NCBI GenBank assembly: GCA_035430005.1
Contig: DAOMFV010000067.1
Coordinates: 1-27,954 of the forward strand
DNA: 27,954 nt
Source: JAEUIE01 sp035430005
GTDB taxonomy: Bacteria; Planctomycetota; Planctomycetia; Gemmatales; HRBIN36
Direction: 5' to 3'
A program made the position numbers and the translations under genes. Positions 8,001 to 13,770 of the stretch are shown piece by piece. Numbering within the stretch: position 1 is the stretch's first letter; each line of letters begins with the position of its first letter. The notes beneath the pieces are model-generated. The model was not told the DNA's origin and did not search any database. It saw nothing but the letters and a program-made list of their open reading frames with translations.

Positions 8001-9000
8001 CTGGTACGGCCAGCCATGGAAGGATACACTCGATGTCAACCAGATGAAGACCGATGAGCTTCTGGTACTGATGCAGGCCCTCACCGGCATGGAAGTTGAC
8101 AAGCAGGGCGGCATGACGCTGCTCGACGCTGCCACCATTCGCAAACGTTATCAACAGGTTCAATCCAAATCAGAACAGACCTACGTCCCCACCGATGACA
8201 TCACCTGGCATGAGACGCAGGCCCAGGCCGCCGAGAAGAACAAGAACTGGTACGCCCTCGCCTGGCAGCTTGAACGTCTCACTCAACTGACGACCAAGTC
8301 CGCCGACTATCGTCGTCGATTGGCTGAGGCGTGGAGCCAACTGGGTGCCTGGCCCAAGGTAATCGAGACCGCCACCCAACTGCTGCGCACCAACCCCACG
8401 CTGGTCGATGGCTGGCTCCAGCGTGGCCGAGCTTACGGCGAGCTCAAGCAATGGCGTGAATCAGTGCGTGACATCGGCCAGGCGACTCGTCTGCAACAGC
8501 CTGAATGCAGACTGATTACCCCAGCCCTCATGATGCTCGATCAGGGCAACATCGCCGGCTTCGAGATAGAACTGCTGACGCTGCTGAATAACAACAAGCT
8601 CGACACCACCGGCAGAGCAGCTGTCGCCGGCATTGCCGTGTTACACAAGTTGCCCGGAACCTCACCGAAGACTCTGATAACGTGGATCGAGGCTGCTTTA
8701 ATTGACAAACCCACTGATGCATCATTGCAATTGACCCACGCCGCCCTGCTCCTCCACTCTGGTCAGGCTGAAGCAGCGTTGGCCAAACTCAAAGACCTCC
8801 CCAGCAGCCCTGAGACGGATGTCCTCCGCCTCCTCTGGCTCGCTCACACCCAAAAACAACTCGGCCAGGCCACCCTCGCCGAAGCCACCTTGCAACAAGC
8901 CAAGCAACGCCTGGCGATGCAAGCCGCCAGCCTCACGCCACAATCCTGGCAGGATGAGGTGATGATCAAAACCCTTCTACAGGAAGCAGAAAGCAAGTAA
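5002..9000 (+). CDS. Transmembrane Ser/Thr protein kinase with WD40 and TPR repeats
   Basis: A 1332-residue Hanks-type kinase fused to a large sensor part. The kinase domain spans about 49-355: glycine loop GRGGMG at 56-61, ATP lysine Lys78 in VALK, HRDLKPVN from 169, DFG at 230-232 and the GTPSYMSPEQ activation segment. All catalytic residues are present. One membrane helix lies at about 378-404. Twelve WD40-type repeats follow from about 490 to 1000, many ending in W-[ND] pairs, and then alpha-helical TPR-like repeats to the C-terminus. The TPR part holds the Trp-rich motif NWYALAWQLERLTQL. A Ser/Gly-rich insert of roughly 40 residues (about 183-222) sits between the catalytic loop and DFG. 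It is monocistronic, behind a terminator, and faces the YHYH gene. Expected to phosphorylate proteins in response to an unknown signal. Confidence 0.93.
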   Translation: MTEPNSQPDATMAYQPPEPSPVATMAGAGTPLSIPSVPDGKEVASVAGYEIIGELGRGGMGVVYKARQIALNRIVALKMILSGAHTGETQLARFKAEAEALAKVQHPNIVQVYDVGVHQGHPYIALEIVEGGNLAEKTRGVPQPPRAAARLVELLARAMQAAHEAGVIHRDLKPVNILLNQFVLGDAGPSQSAASHQKSGSRSSFGSRSGGKQSILSHVSVDYGTPKITDFGLAKQQEGAATGMTHAGSIMGTPSYMSPEQAIGDIGLIGPATDVYALGAILYEMLTGRPPFRADTPVNTIMQVIRGEVVAPSKLVAKLPLDLETITLKCLEKGPHRRYQTAAALADDLDNFLENKPISARPAGRIERTVKWVRRHPLVAALIASIVTGVLSFIVLGIWAYAAVTERARAAEVAEEQATLAANESKQRLIRLAVANGAQLLDRGEVMGAAGWFAEALKLDEANKAGETIHRKRIAAVLAHCPILAHVWEHESSVNDLALSPDGTIIATGGNAGLVRLWNLADGKASQLPLEHGTPIASIAFSPDGKELLVLSVDGSCKLWEKESGQQRVLGQGLAVVSFSIDGKSIVTIGKQGGLVVYRRSDLERLTSSMPNNGFVKEVALSPDGKFALVPSQDGYVRYWDLAKADIKVPAMKHGSPVTSVDIHSDGKLGASGDDDGRVFLWNLATGELALPTSWQHNGAITQVRFSPDGRYLASSSEDKQCIVWDVATGKQYSQRMHHGSKVIEFEFSPDGRWLTTISEDNFVRVWNIRTGKLVISPLRNNGTPQVARFTPNGRGILVTGQDRLLRHWILPIEQEDEIDQTAFKKAAQPCLSTDSRLQLSPNGKLAANYGGDQPVRIRDAQTREPVVPTLKTGGATTSLAFSNDSEWLATGGFDGVVQLWSTKSGEPRWKTAEQHTCRVNVIAFHPRGTILASGSEDNTVRLWNATTGQHLFAPIRVEGGVYLLTFSEDGSTLFGASLDGTTRVWDTATGEPITPKLPAWYGQPWKDTLDVNQMKTDELLVLMQALTGMEVDKQGGMTLLDAATIRKRYQQVQSKSEQTYVPTDDITWHETQAQAAEKNKNWYALAWQLERLTQLTTKSADYRRRLAEAWSQLGAWPKVIETATQLLRTNPTLVDGWLQRGRAYGELKQWRESVRDIGQATRLQQPECRLITPALMMLDQGNIAGFEIELLTLLNNNKLDTTGRAAVAGIAVLHKLPGTSPKTLITWIEAALIDKPTDASLQLTHAALLLHSGQAEAALAKLKDLPSSPETDVLRLLWLAHTQKQLGQATLAEATLQQAKQRLAMQAASLTPQSWQDEVMIKTLLQEAESK

Positions 9001-9007
9001 TCCATTT

Positions 9008-9049
9008 CTCCCCTGTCCCCTGGAGGGAGAGGGGTTGGGGGTGAGGGGG
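9008..9049 (+). repeat. G-rich palindromic repeat, copy A
   Basis: About 42 bases of the form CTCCCC-loop-GGGAGAGGGG followed by TTGGGGGTGAGGGG. It lies between the convergent stops of the kinase and YHYH genes. The same element recurs at 10384-10424 in the same orientation and at 13723-13762 reversed. Confidence 0.8.
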
Positions 9050-9079
9050 AGCATTGTACTTGCTGCCTTTTACAATCCC

Positions 9080-10366
9080 CTACTCCTTCACTCTTACCGC
9101 CTCATTCTGCTTCACCACCGTCGGCCCCCTGTTGCTTCCCGAACGATACTCCAGATGCATGTCATACTGACAACAGGCCGCATCCTTCGGAATAGGCACC
9201 TCCACCACGATGTTGCTTCCCTCCCTCTTCACCGACGTTGCAACGTAAGGCCCCAGCACCACCCTGCTCGGCAACTCCTGCGTTCGCCCCGCTGATTGCA
9301 ACAACTCCACCTTCAAGGAAAACGTCTTGCCCCGACCAATCGTCCCCGGTGTCACCTTCAGCGATTGATCATATCGGCTGACACCGGTAGCGTTGTCCCG
9401 TATTGCCCCGACCGGATCACGCCCAATGCCCCGCCCATTCGATTGCTCCGCCACGCCGGCATACCCGCCGAGGACGTACGGAAACCTCTCCGGCGTTACA
9501 TGATAATGGTACCCACGCTCGGCATCGAAGTGGCCATTGCACACATCGAGCTTATTGTCGCCGGTGAGCGACTTCGCTTCCACCCCATCCGATTCATACG
9601 GCCCATAGACCGGGTAGCCATCCCAGGCGAAACCAATGGGCGGCGAATGCTGATGGCCATCGTCGGGGAACGGCGACTTTACGCAACTCGGGTACTTGTG
9701 ATAGTGATAGACCCCCGACTGCTGAGGATGCCCGCAACACGAATCGAGCCATTCGCTGCGATAGCCCTGCACCGCATTCATGCCGCCCGCTTCAAACGGA
9801 TTGAAGAAGACCACCCCATTGACCGCCACGCCGATCGGCCCCATCGGCACCCGGGTGATGCTGTCCGCCTTCTTCGGAACGATGGGCAGCTTGAACCGCA
9901 TCTTCTGAGCGATCACGCTGTTCGGGTTGCCGCTGTTGGGGAACGGAGCGTGCGGATGGTTCGGCAGGTTCTGCGAATCGAGGATGATGTACTTCTCATC
10001 ATGGCTGACGATGAGATCAGCGATGCCATCCTTGTTAGAATCGCCGATGTTGCCAAACGGCTCGATGTAACGATTCGCATCACGATAGATATAAGTCTTC
10101 GGCGTGCCCTGCTTGTGATACCATCGGCCACCGAGATGTGTCAGCCCACTGGGAGTAGCAGGTTCCGGGTTCTCCTTGCCATCGCCGAAGTTCGCCTTGT
10201 CTTCAGGATGCGCCGGCTGCTGGCTCATCCCACCACCCTTGCCCGGCGGTCCCTTCCCCGGTCCACCTTTTCCTGGCGGCCCTTTGCCGGGCGGTTGAGC
10301 CATAATGGTCAAAGTCAGACACCACACCAGGATGCCACCGATCATCAAGCCTGCGATGCGTGTCAT
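9080..10366 (-). CDS. YHYH domain-containing exported protein
   Basis: A 428-residue protein with a signal peptide (about 1-23) followed by a low-complexity PPGKG/GPGKG stretch at about 24-46. The central domain has the name-giving YHYH motif twice, in GVYHYHKYPSC and GYHYHVTPE, with the conserved IGFAWDGYPVYGPY segment between them. This is the YHYH family, commonly found in secreted proteins of bacteria and of unclear biochemical role; the clustered His and Tyr suggest metal binding, as inference. An aspartate-rich GDSNKDGIAD turn at about 109 looks like a calcium-binding FG-GAP loop. The C-terminal 100 residues form a beta-rich domain. The gene converges on the kinase gene and has G-rich palindromes on both sides. 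Confidence 0.88.
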   Translation of the reverse strand: MTRIAGLMIGGILVWCLTLTIMAQPPGKGPPGKGGPGKGPPGKGGGMSQQPAHPEDKANFGDGKENPEPATPSGLTHLGGRWYHKQGTPKTYIYRDANRYIEPFGNIGDSNKDGIADLIVSHDEKYIILDSQNLPNHPHAPFPNSGNPNSVIAQKMRFKLPIVPKKADSITRVPMGPIGVAVNGVVFFNPFEAGGMNAVQGYRSEWLDSCCGHPQQSGVYHYHKYPSCVKSPFPDDGHQHSPPIGFAWDGYPVYGPYESDGVEAKSLTGDNKLDVCNGHFDAERGYHYHVTPERFPYVLGGYAGVAEQSNGRGIGRDPVGAIRDNATGVSRYDQSLKVTPGTIGRGKTFSLKVELLQSAGRTQELPSRVVLGPYVATSVKREGSNIVVEVPIPKDAACCQYDMHLEYRSGSNRGPTVVKQNEAVRVKE

Positions 10367-10383
10367 GTGAGTCTCTTGTCTTA

Positions 10384-10424
10384 CTCCCCTCTCCCCTCTG
10401 GGGAGAGGGGCTGGGGGTGAGGGG
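10384..10424 (+). repeat. G-rich palindromic repeat, copy B
   Basis: Contains a perfect 11-base stem CCCCTCTCCCC with loop TCT and GGGGAGAGGGG, then CTGGGGGTGAGGGG. It lies just upstream of the YHYH start and is a direct copy of 9008-9049 on the other side of that gene. No T-run, so a terminator role is not supported. Confidence 0.8.
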
Positions 10425-10486
10425 TTTGCGCTTCGTGTTTTAGAGGCACTCTATGGATTGCTACCTCAAGAGGAGATGAAGGCGTC

Positions 10487-10523
10487 TGGTTCTCCCCCTT
10501 TCCAAAGGGGAGTTAGAGGGGGT
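10487..10523 (+). repeat. 37-bp palindromic repeat, left copy of an inverted pair
   Basis: Centre CCCCTTTCCAAAGGGG is itself palindromic. The reverse complement of 10552-10588 matches this copy at most positions, with only scattered differences. Spacer is 28 bases. Confidence 0.8.
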
Positions 10524-10551
10524 CGAACGCACGATAACTTCGCCAACAACT

Positions 10552-10588
10552 ACCCCACCTAACCTCCCCTTGGAAAGGGGAGGAACCA
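10552..10588 (-). repeat. 37-bp palindromic repeat, right copy of an inverted pair
   Basis: Inverted partner of 10487-10523, both 37 bases. Each can fold alone, or the two can pair as one long hairpin with a 28-base loop. Confidence 0.8.
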
Positions 10589-10604
10589 GAGCGATACGAA
10601 GGTG

Positions 10605-10814
10605 TCATAGTTGCAAGATAACTGATTGCAGCCCCCGATAGGCGGCGACCCGGCGGTAGCTGGCTGCGAAGCTGCCAGAACCAGGTTCAATCATGGTGAA
10701 GAGCCCCGATAGGGGCGATTGGAACAAAGACCCGGCTAGTCGTTGCAATCTTTCTGGTAACTTGTCTTTGTCTTCTTGATCAAAAGGATCTACATCCATG
10801 CACAAGAATTTCAA
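10605..10814 (-). CDS. Possible short coupled gene running into a repeat
   Basis: An open frame of 69 codons whose TTG start overlaps the TGA stop of the upstream 334-residue gene by the four bases TTGA (10811-10814). An ATG at codon 6 is an alternative. The first 32 residues, an acidic MDVDPFDQEDKDKLPERLQRL-like segment, look like genuine protein. The second half, ASYRRVAAYRGL and neighbours, is translated palindromic repeat (10631-10718). Either a small gene has had its end replaced by repeat DNA, or this is a fossil tail. No function is proposed. Confidence 0.3.
   Translation of the reverse strand: MKFLCMDVDPFDQEDKDKLPERLQRLAGSLFQSPLSGLFTMIEPGSGSFAASYRRVAAYRGLQSVILQL
10631..10718 (-). repeat. 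Three-part palindromic array, left copy
   Basis: Order: a degraded copy of a GCCCC-GATA-GGGGC palindrome, a TAGCTGGC-TGCGAA-GCTGCCAG palindrome, about 22 unlike bases, then an intact GCCCCGATAGGGGC palindrome. The same order is found inverted at 11921-12006. Confidence 0.82.
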
Positions 10815-11815
10815 CCTTGCTCGTTTCGCGCCGCTTTCTCTCGTATCTCTTCAATCCGTTTGCTGACTGACAGTTTATTGTTTGGAACCATTCGTTCTCG
10901 TTGTATTTTCTCCACCGCTTTCCACATCATTTCAAGCGTCTGCCCGGCGATGGCTGCACGGTCTTCTGGATTCGAAAGCCCGCTCGAAAGCTGTAACTGG
11001 GCCAGGTGGTAAAGCAGATCTCGCTCTGCACGATTCATTTTCTCGAAAGGTCCCCAGGGATCTATCGGCTTGGGTATGCCTCCTGGGGTAATTCCTTTCC
11101 CACCGCCATCACCTGTCCCACCGAAGAGAATTTGTGAAATGATCGGCCCATGCGGAACCCGAATGCCTGCATCGTGGATCATATTGCAACCACGCCACGT
11201 CTCATGAAGCTGTTGGCGTAGTATATCATGGCGTCCAGTTTTCTTGATGAGATCCCACATGTCGTCTTGCGTAAAAGAGTAAGAAGTGCAAATGCGATAG
11301 CCGACGTCGATGAAAACGGCGATGGGCAGAGATGCTGTCATCGTATCGAAGTGATTGAATCCATCGAACCAATCGCCTGGTTTCCATCCGCCCGATCCAC
11401 CGGAGTAGGCTTCATAACTATCAAACAGGCCTTCAAAGGTGTTGGGACTGCCGATTTCTTGGTGGGTAAGTGTGAGTACCGGATAGTTGACTTGGATGTC
11501 TGTCAACCATTGTGTGACCTGTGAACCTAAGTCGACTTTTTCCCAGAGCACGAAGGCGAAATGAGGTTTGCGGATGGTGTCATCGACTTTGACTTCTTCC
11601 CACAACTCGTGGAAAAATTGATAAAGGAAACGCCAGTTCAATCCGTATATCAACCCGTCGTTGACGCTGGCCAGGAATACCAACATGATCGCCCCACCCT
11701 GGTGATGCTCTAGAAAATACTTTTCATGCGTAACGATATTTCGGAGTGGAAAATACTCGGAGCCAAATGCATAGCGAATCTTGAGTGGCGACGGCACCGT
11801 GCCAATAATCGACAT
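10811..11815 (-). CDS. Unrecognised 334-residue protein bounded by inverted repeats
   Basis: I do not recognise this protein. The start at 11815 (MSIIGTVPSPL) is chosen because a GAGG ribosome site lies seven bases upstream; the open frame continues 35 codons further to 11920 but that part has no ribosome site and abuts the palindromic array. The protein is soluble, without a signal peptide. It has hydrophobic strand-like runs (MLVFLASV, PHFAFVLWEKV, LPIAVFIDVGYRI) and a Gly-rich low-complexity linker FGGTGDGGGKG followed by a Pro-rich segment. The C-terminus is helical and charged. The strand pattern and PIAVFID-type edge could fit a thioredoxin-like fold, as a weak guess. Inverted 86-88 bp arrays lie on both sides, suggesting movement as a unit. 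Confidence 0.7.
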   Translation of the reverse strand: MSIIGTVPSPLKIRYAFGSEYFPLRNIVTHEKYFLEHHQGGAIMLVFLASVNDGLIYGLNWRFLYQFFHELWEEVKVDDTIRKPHFAFVLWEKVDLGSQVTQWLTDIQVNYPVLTLTHQEIGSPNTFEGLFDSYEAYSGGSGGWKPGDWFDGFNHFDTMTASLPIAVFIDVGYRICTSYSFTQDDMWDLIKKTGRHDILRQQLHETWRGCNMIHDAGIRVPHGPIISQILFGGTGDGGGKGITPGGIPKPIDPWGPFEKMNRAERDLLYHLAQLQLSSGLSNPEDRAAIAGQTLEMMWKAVEKIQRERMVPNNKLSVSKRIEEIREKAARNEQG

Positions 11816-11920
11816 AAACAACCTCGGGTGAATGGTCCTTTGACTGCTGAATAATATTTGTTTCCTTTCGGCTTGCAAGGAAAATCCATGACGATGACTT
11901 AGGGCAAGACACCGCTTCAT

Positions 11921-12006
11921 TCGCCCCTATCGGGGCTCTTTCTCTTCTTGCTTCTCTTCTGGCAGCTTCGCTGCCAGCTACATCCCGGTCGCCCCTTATC
12001 AGGGGC
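11921..12006 (+). repeat. Three-part palindromic array, right copy
   Basis: Inverted counterpart of 10631-10718: GCCCCTATCGGGGC, then about 20 unlike bases, then TGGCAGCTTCGCTGCCAGCTA, then GCCCCTTATCAGGGGC. The two palindrome types and their order are the same after reverse-complementing. Confidence 0.82.
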
Positions 12007-12108
12007 TGAAACAGGGCGAGCATGCAAGCCCACGCTATTCGTGCAAGTTAACTCTTGAACTAGCGCAAAGGCATGGGATATGATGTGATCTTTTGATTGG
12101 GATAAACA

Positions 12109-12579
12109 ATGGCTAAGCGTCGCAAGCAGACATTTCCTGACTGGCGCAAGTGGCTCCCGACCCTGCATGAGGAAGTCGAGTTATGCGATCCTGCATCCGA
12201 AGGTACGGTAAAGGCCGCGGAAAATGCACTGTGCATAAACTTCCCTGATGCTTTGCGAAGTCTGCTACTTTCGACTGATGGCGTTGTCGGGCCTTTCGGT
12301 TGCTGGCTCGTTTGGCCTGCCGAGATGATCGTAAGCGAAAACCGTGAATATCGTAGTTCACCAGATTTGAAGGGACAGTACATGCCGTTCGACCACCTCT
12401 TATTCATTGGTGAAGTTGGGAACGGCGACCTCTTTGCCTATCCGATCATGTCAGACGGGAATGCTTGCTACAAGAATGACATCTTTCGCTGGGATCACGA
12501 AATGGACAATCGCTCCTGGGTTGCGAACAATCTTGAGCAATATCTCCGTGGTTTCACAGATGGAACGATATCTGAATAG
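12109..12579 (+). CDS. SMI1/KNR4 (SUKH) family protein
   Basis: A 156-residue soluble protein with the SUKH-fold layout: an early helix with acidic residues around E-L-C-D-P-A-S-E, an F-P-x-x-L-R-x-L-L-L-x-T-D-G segment at about 44-57 and a late GNGDLFAYPIM segment. It ends with IFRWDHEMDNRSWVANNLEQYLRG, typical of this superfamily. Bacterial SUKH proteins are often immunity partners of polymorphic toxins, but no toxin gene is visible next to it. Standalone family members of unknown role are also common. Starts at ATG with a weak GGGATAA site. It is divergent from the array-bounded gene. Confidence 0.8.
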   Translation: MAKRRKQTFPDWRKWLPTLHEEVELCDPASEGTVKAAENALCINFPDALRSLLLSTDGVVGPFGCWLVWPAEMIVSENREYRSSPDLKGQYMPFDHLLFIGEVGNGDLFAYPIMSDGNACYKNDIFRWDHEMDNRSWVANNLEQYLRGFTDGTISE

Positions 12580-12623
12580 CACCATATGCATTAGATTCAT
12601 CATTGAAGTTCCGGGACTCCCCC

Positions 12624-13070
12624 ATGCTCGTCTCCGCCCACCTCCCCATCAACGCCACCAAGCCAGCCCTCTGGGCTGCCATCACCAATATCGAAAACGC
12701 TGCCCAGATCATCACCGGCATCGAGAAGATCGAGATAGTCGAAAAGCCGGCCAATGGTCTCGTCGGGCTCAAATGGCGTGAGACTCGCATCCTCTTCGGC
12801 AAACCGGCAACTGTCGAAAAGTGGATCACCCAGGCTGTCGAGAACGAGTTCTACCAGACCCAGGCCCAGGATGGCGGCTTCGTTTTCCTCACCACTGTGC
12901 GTATTTCCGAAACCAGCGACGGCCTGACGTTGACGAGTTCCCACGACACCCAACCGCAAGGCTTCGCTGCCAGAATCATGTCGCTGCCCATGTTCTTCTT
13001 CAAAGGGATGATCAAAAAGCATATTCTGCAAGACCTGAAGGATATCAAGGCGGCGGTGGAACGGGGATGA
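12624..13070 (+). CDS. SRPBCC (START/Bet v 1-like) family protein
   Basis: A 148-residue protein with an alternating beta pattern (VSAHLPINATKPALWAAITNIENAAQIITGIEKIEIV) typical of the polyketide cyclase/dehydrase SRPBCC fold, which binds small hydrophobic ligands. The N-terminal ASKPALWAxITN-like helix and the C-terminal helix KGMIKKHILQDLKDIKAAVERG fit that fold. ATG 12624 is preferred over a TTG at 12603. It begins 44 bases after the SUKH gene on the same strand, so they may be co-transcribed. The ligand is unknown. Confidence 0.82.
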   Translation: MLVSAHLPINATKPALWAAITNIENAAQIITGIEKIEIVEKPANGLVGLKWRETRILFGKPATVEKWITQAVENEFYQTQAQDGGFVFLTTVRISETSDGLTLTSSHDTQPQGFAARIMSLPMFFFKGMIKKHILQDLKDIKAAVERG

Positions 13071-13100
13071 TTGTTGGTGGTATGAGTACCACTTAGCCGT

Positions 13101-13134
13101 GGCAGGGGTCAAATGTACTCATTTGACCCCTGCC
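13101..13134. repeat. Perfect 15-bp hairpin repeat
   Basis: GGCAGGGGTCAAATG, loop TACT, CATTTGACCCCTGCC: fifteen perfect pairs. It lies 30 bases after the SRPBCC stop codon. There is no T-run, so it resembles a dispersed REP-like palindrome more than an intrinsic terminator, though it could help end transcription. Confidence 0.75.
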
Positions 13135-13175
13135 TATCTACTAAGGTATTGCACACTAGACAGGAGTACTGTTAC

Positions 13176-13203
13176 CATGGTTTGCGGTACCCCGCTAACC
13201 ATG
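13176..13203. repeat. 12-bp hairpin with one mismatch
   Basis: CATGGTTTGCGG, loop TACC, CCGCTAACCATG. Eleven of twelve positions pair. It is about 80 bases upstream of the small Cys-rich gene, in a region otherwise without coding potential. Confidence 0.6.
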
Positions 13204-13284
13204 CAGCCGAAACGAGGAAGACAAGTATTTGTAATCAGACATAGTTAGAAGCATGGCACCCAGCGGAGTGGGAAGTACCTGAAT

Positions 13285-13647
13285 ATGCATCGATATGACA
13301 CTAAGCACATCACCGTATGGCGTGCTCTTTTGGATGGTGACTGCAAACAGATCCACAAGAGCGAGGAGAAGCTGCGTGATGAATTAATGTCTCGCAATTC
13401 ATGGTACCACCCGAATGAAATGGATCGCTGGAGCATTGAATCAGTGGATATGGAAATCCCCATAACGATTGGTGAAGTGCATAATTGGGATGCAGAGGGT
13501 GGTTCCGGCGGTGTTCATATCCATTGGAACTGCCCTCGTTGTGGCACAATGCACTACACCGATGAAGACCTACATGATTGCAGCCCTTTTCTCTGGTTCT
13601 GCGAACGAGGCAAAGGAATTGTGCTTGTTTCGATTGAAGTCGATTGA
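13285..13647 (+). CDS. Unrecognised small Cys/His-rich protein (120 residues)
   Basis: I do not recognise this protein with confidence. The second half has WNCPRCGTMHYTDEDLHDC followed by PFLWFC: a CxxC pair, two histidines and two later cysteines, which suggests a zinc-binding site. The first half is polar and charged without a signal peptide. A GGAAG ribosome site lies about a dozen bases before the ATG. It shares the strand of the SUKH and SRPBCC genes but is separated from them by two hairpins. Small proteins of this look often belong to accessory or immunity-type gene sets, which is an inference from neighbours only. Confidence 0.6.
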   Translation: MHRYDTKHITVWRALLDGDCKQIHKSEEKLRDELMSRNSWYHPNEMDRWSIESVDMEIPITIGEVHNWDAEGGSGGVHIHWNCPRCGTMHYTDEDLHDCSPFLWFCERGKGIVLVSIEVD

Positions 13648-13722
13648 ACTGTGAGTGGTGATTGATTTCGCAAAACACCTGTGCCAAGGCATCAGAATGG
13701 GATGGCAGCGTCTCCCCGTGCC

Positions 13723-13762
13723 CCCCTCACCCCCGCCCCCTCTCCCTCCGGGGGAGAGGGGA
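13723..13762 (-). repeat. G-rich palindromic repeat, copy C (inverted)
   Basis: Reverse-complement copy of 10384-10424, with the same CTCCCC stem and GGGGGTGAGGGG tail. It lies just downstream of the SulP stop codon, between that gene and the convergent Cys-rich gene. Confidence 0.8.
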
Positions 13763-13770
13763 GAAAAGAC

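Larger units (their letters stand above)
10367..10810. other. Repeat-filled intergenic region
   Basis: A 444-base gap made almost entirely of repeats: one G-rich palindrome (10384-10424), an inverted pair of 37-base palindromes (10487-10588) and one 88-base palindromic array (10631-10718). It also contains a possible short coupled frame at 10605-10814. No ordinary long gene is present. Confidence 0.75.

Noticed and set aside
7147..8163. A 338-codon minus-strand frame inside the kinase gene
   Set aside because: Antisense to WD40 repeats that are unmistakable on the plus strand; composition is a reflection of those repeats.
9296..10420. A 374-codon plus-strand frame opposite the YHYH gene
   Set aside because: Arg/Ile/His-rich antisense product running into a G-rich repeat; the minus strand has the signal peptide and YHYH motifs.
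10384..10424. G-rich hairpin as an intrinsic terminator
   Set aside because: The stem is strong but no T-run follows on either strand, and copies occur both before and after genes.
10487..10718. Possible CRISPR array in the repeat-filled gap
   Set aside because: Units belong to different families, are inverted rather than direct, and spacers are not of regular length. No cas gene is near.
10631..12006. Target-site duplication outside the two inverted arrays
   Set aside because: Flanking bases on the two sides do not match in a direct repeat of useful length, so classic transposition of the whole unit is not shown.
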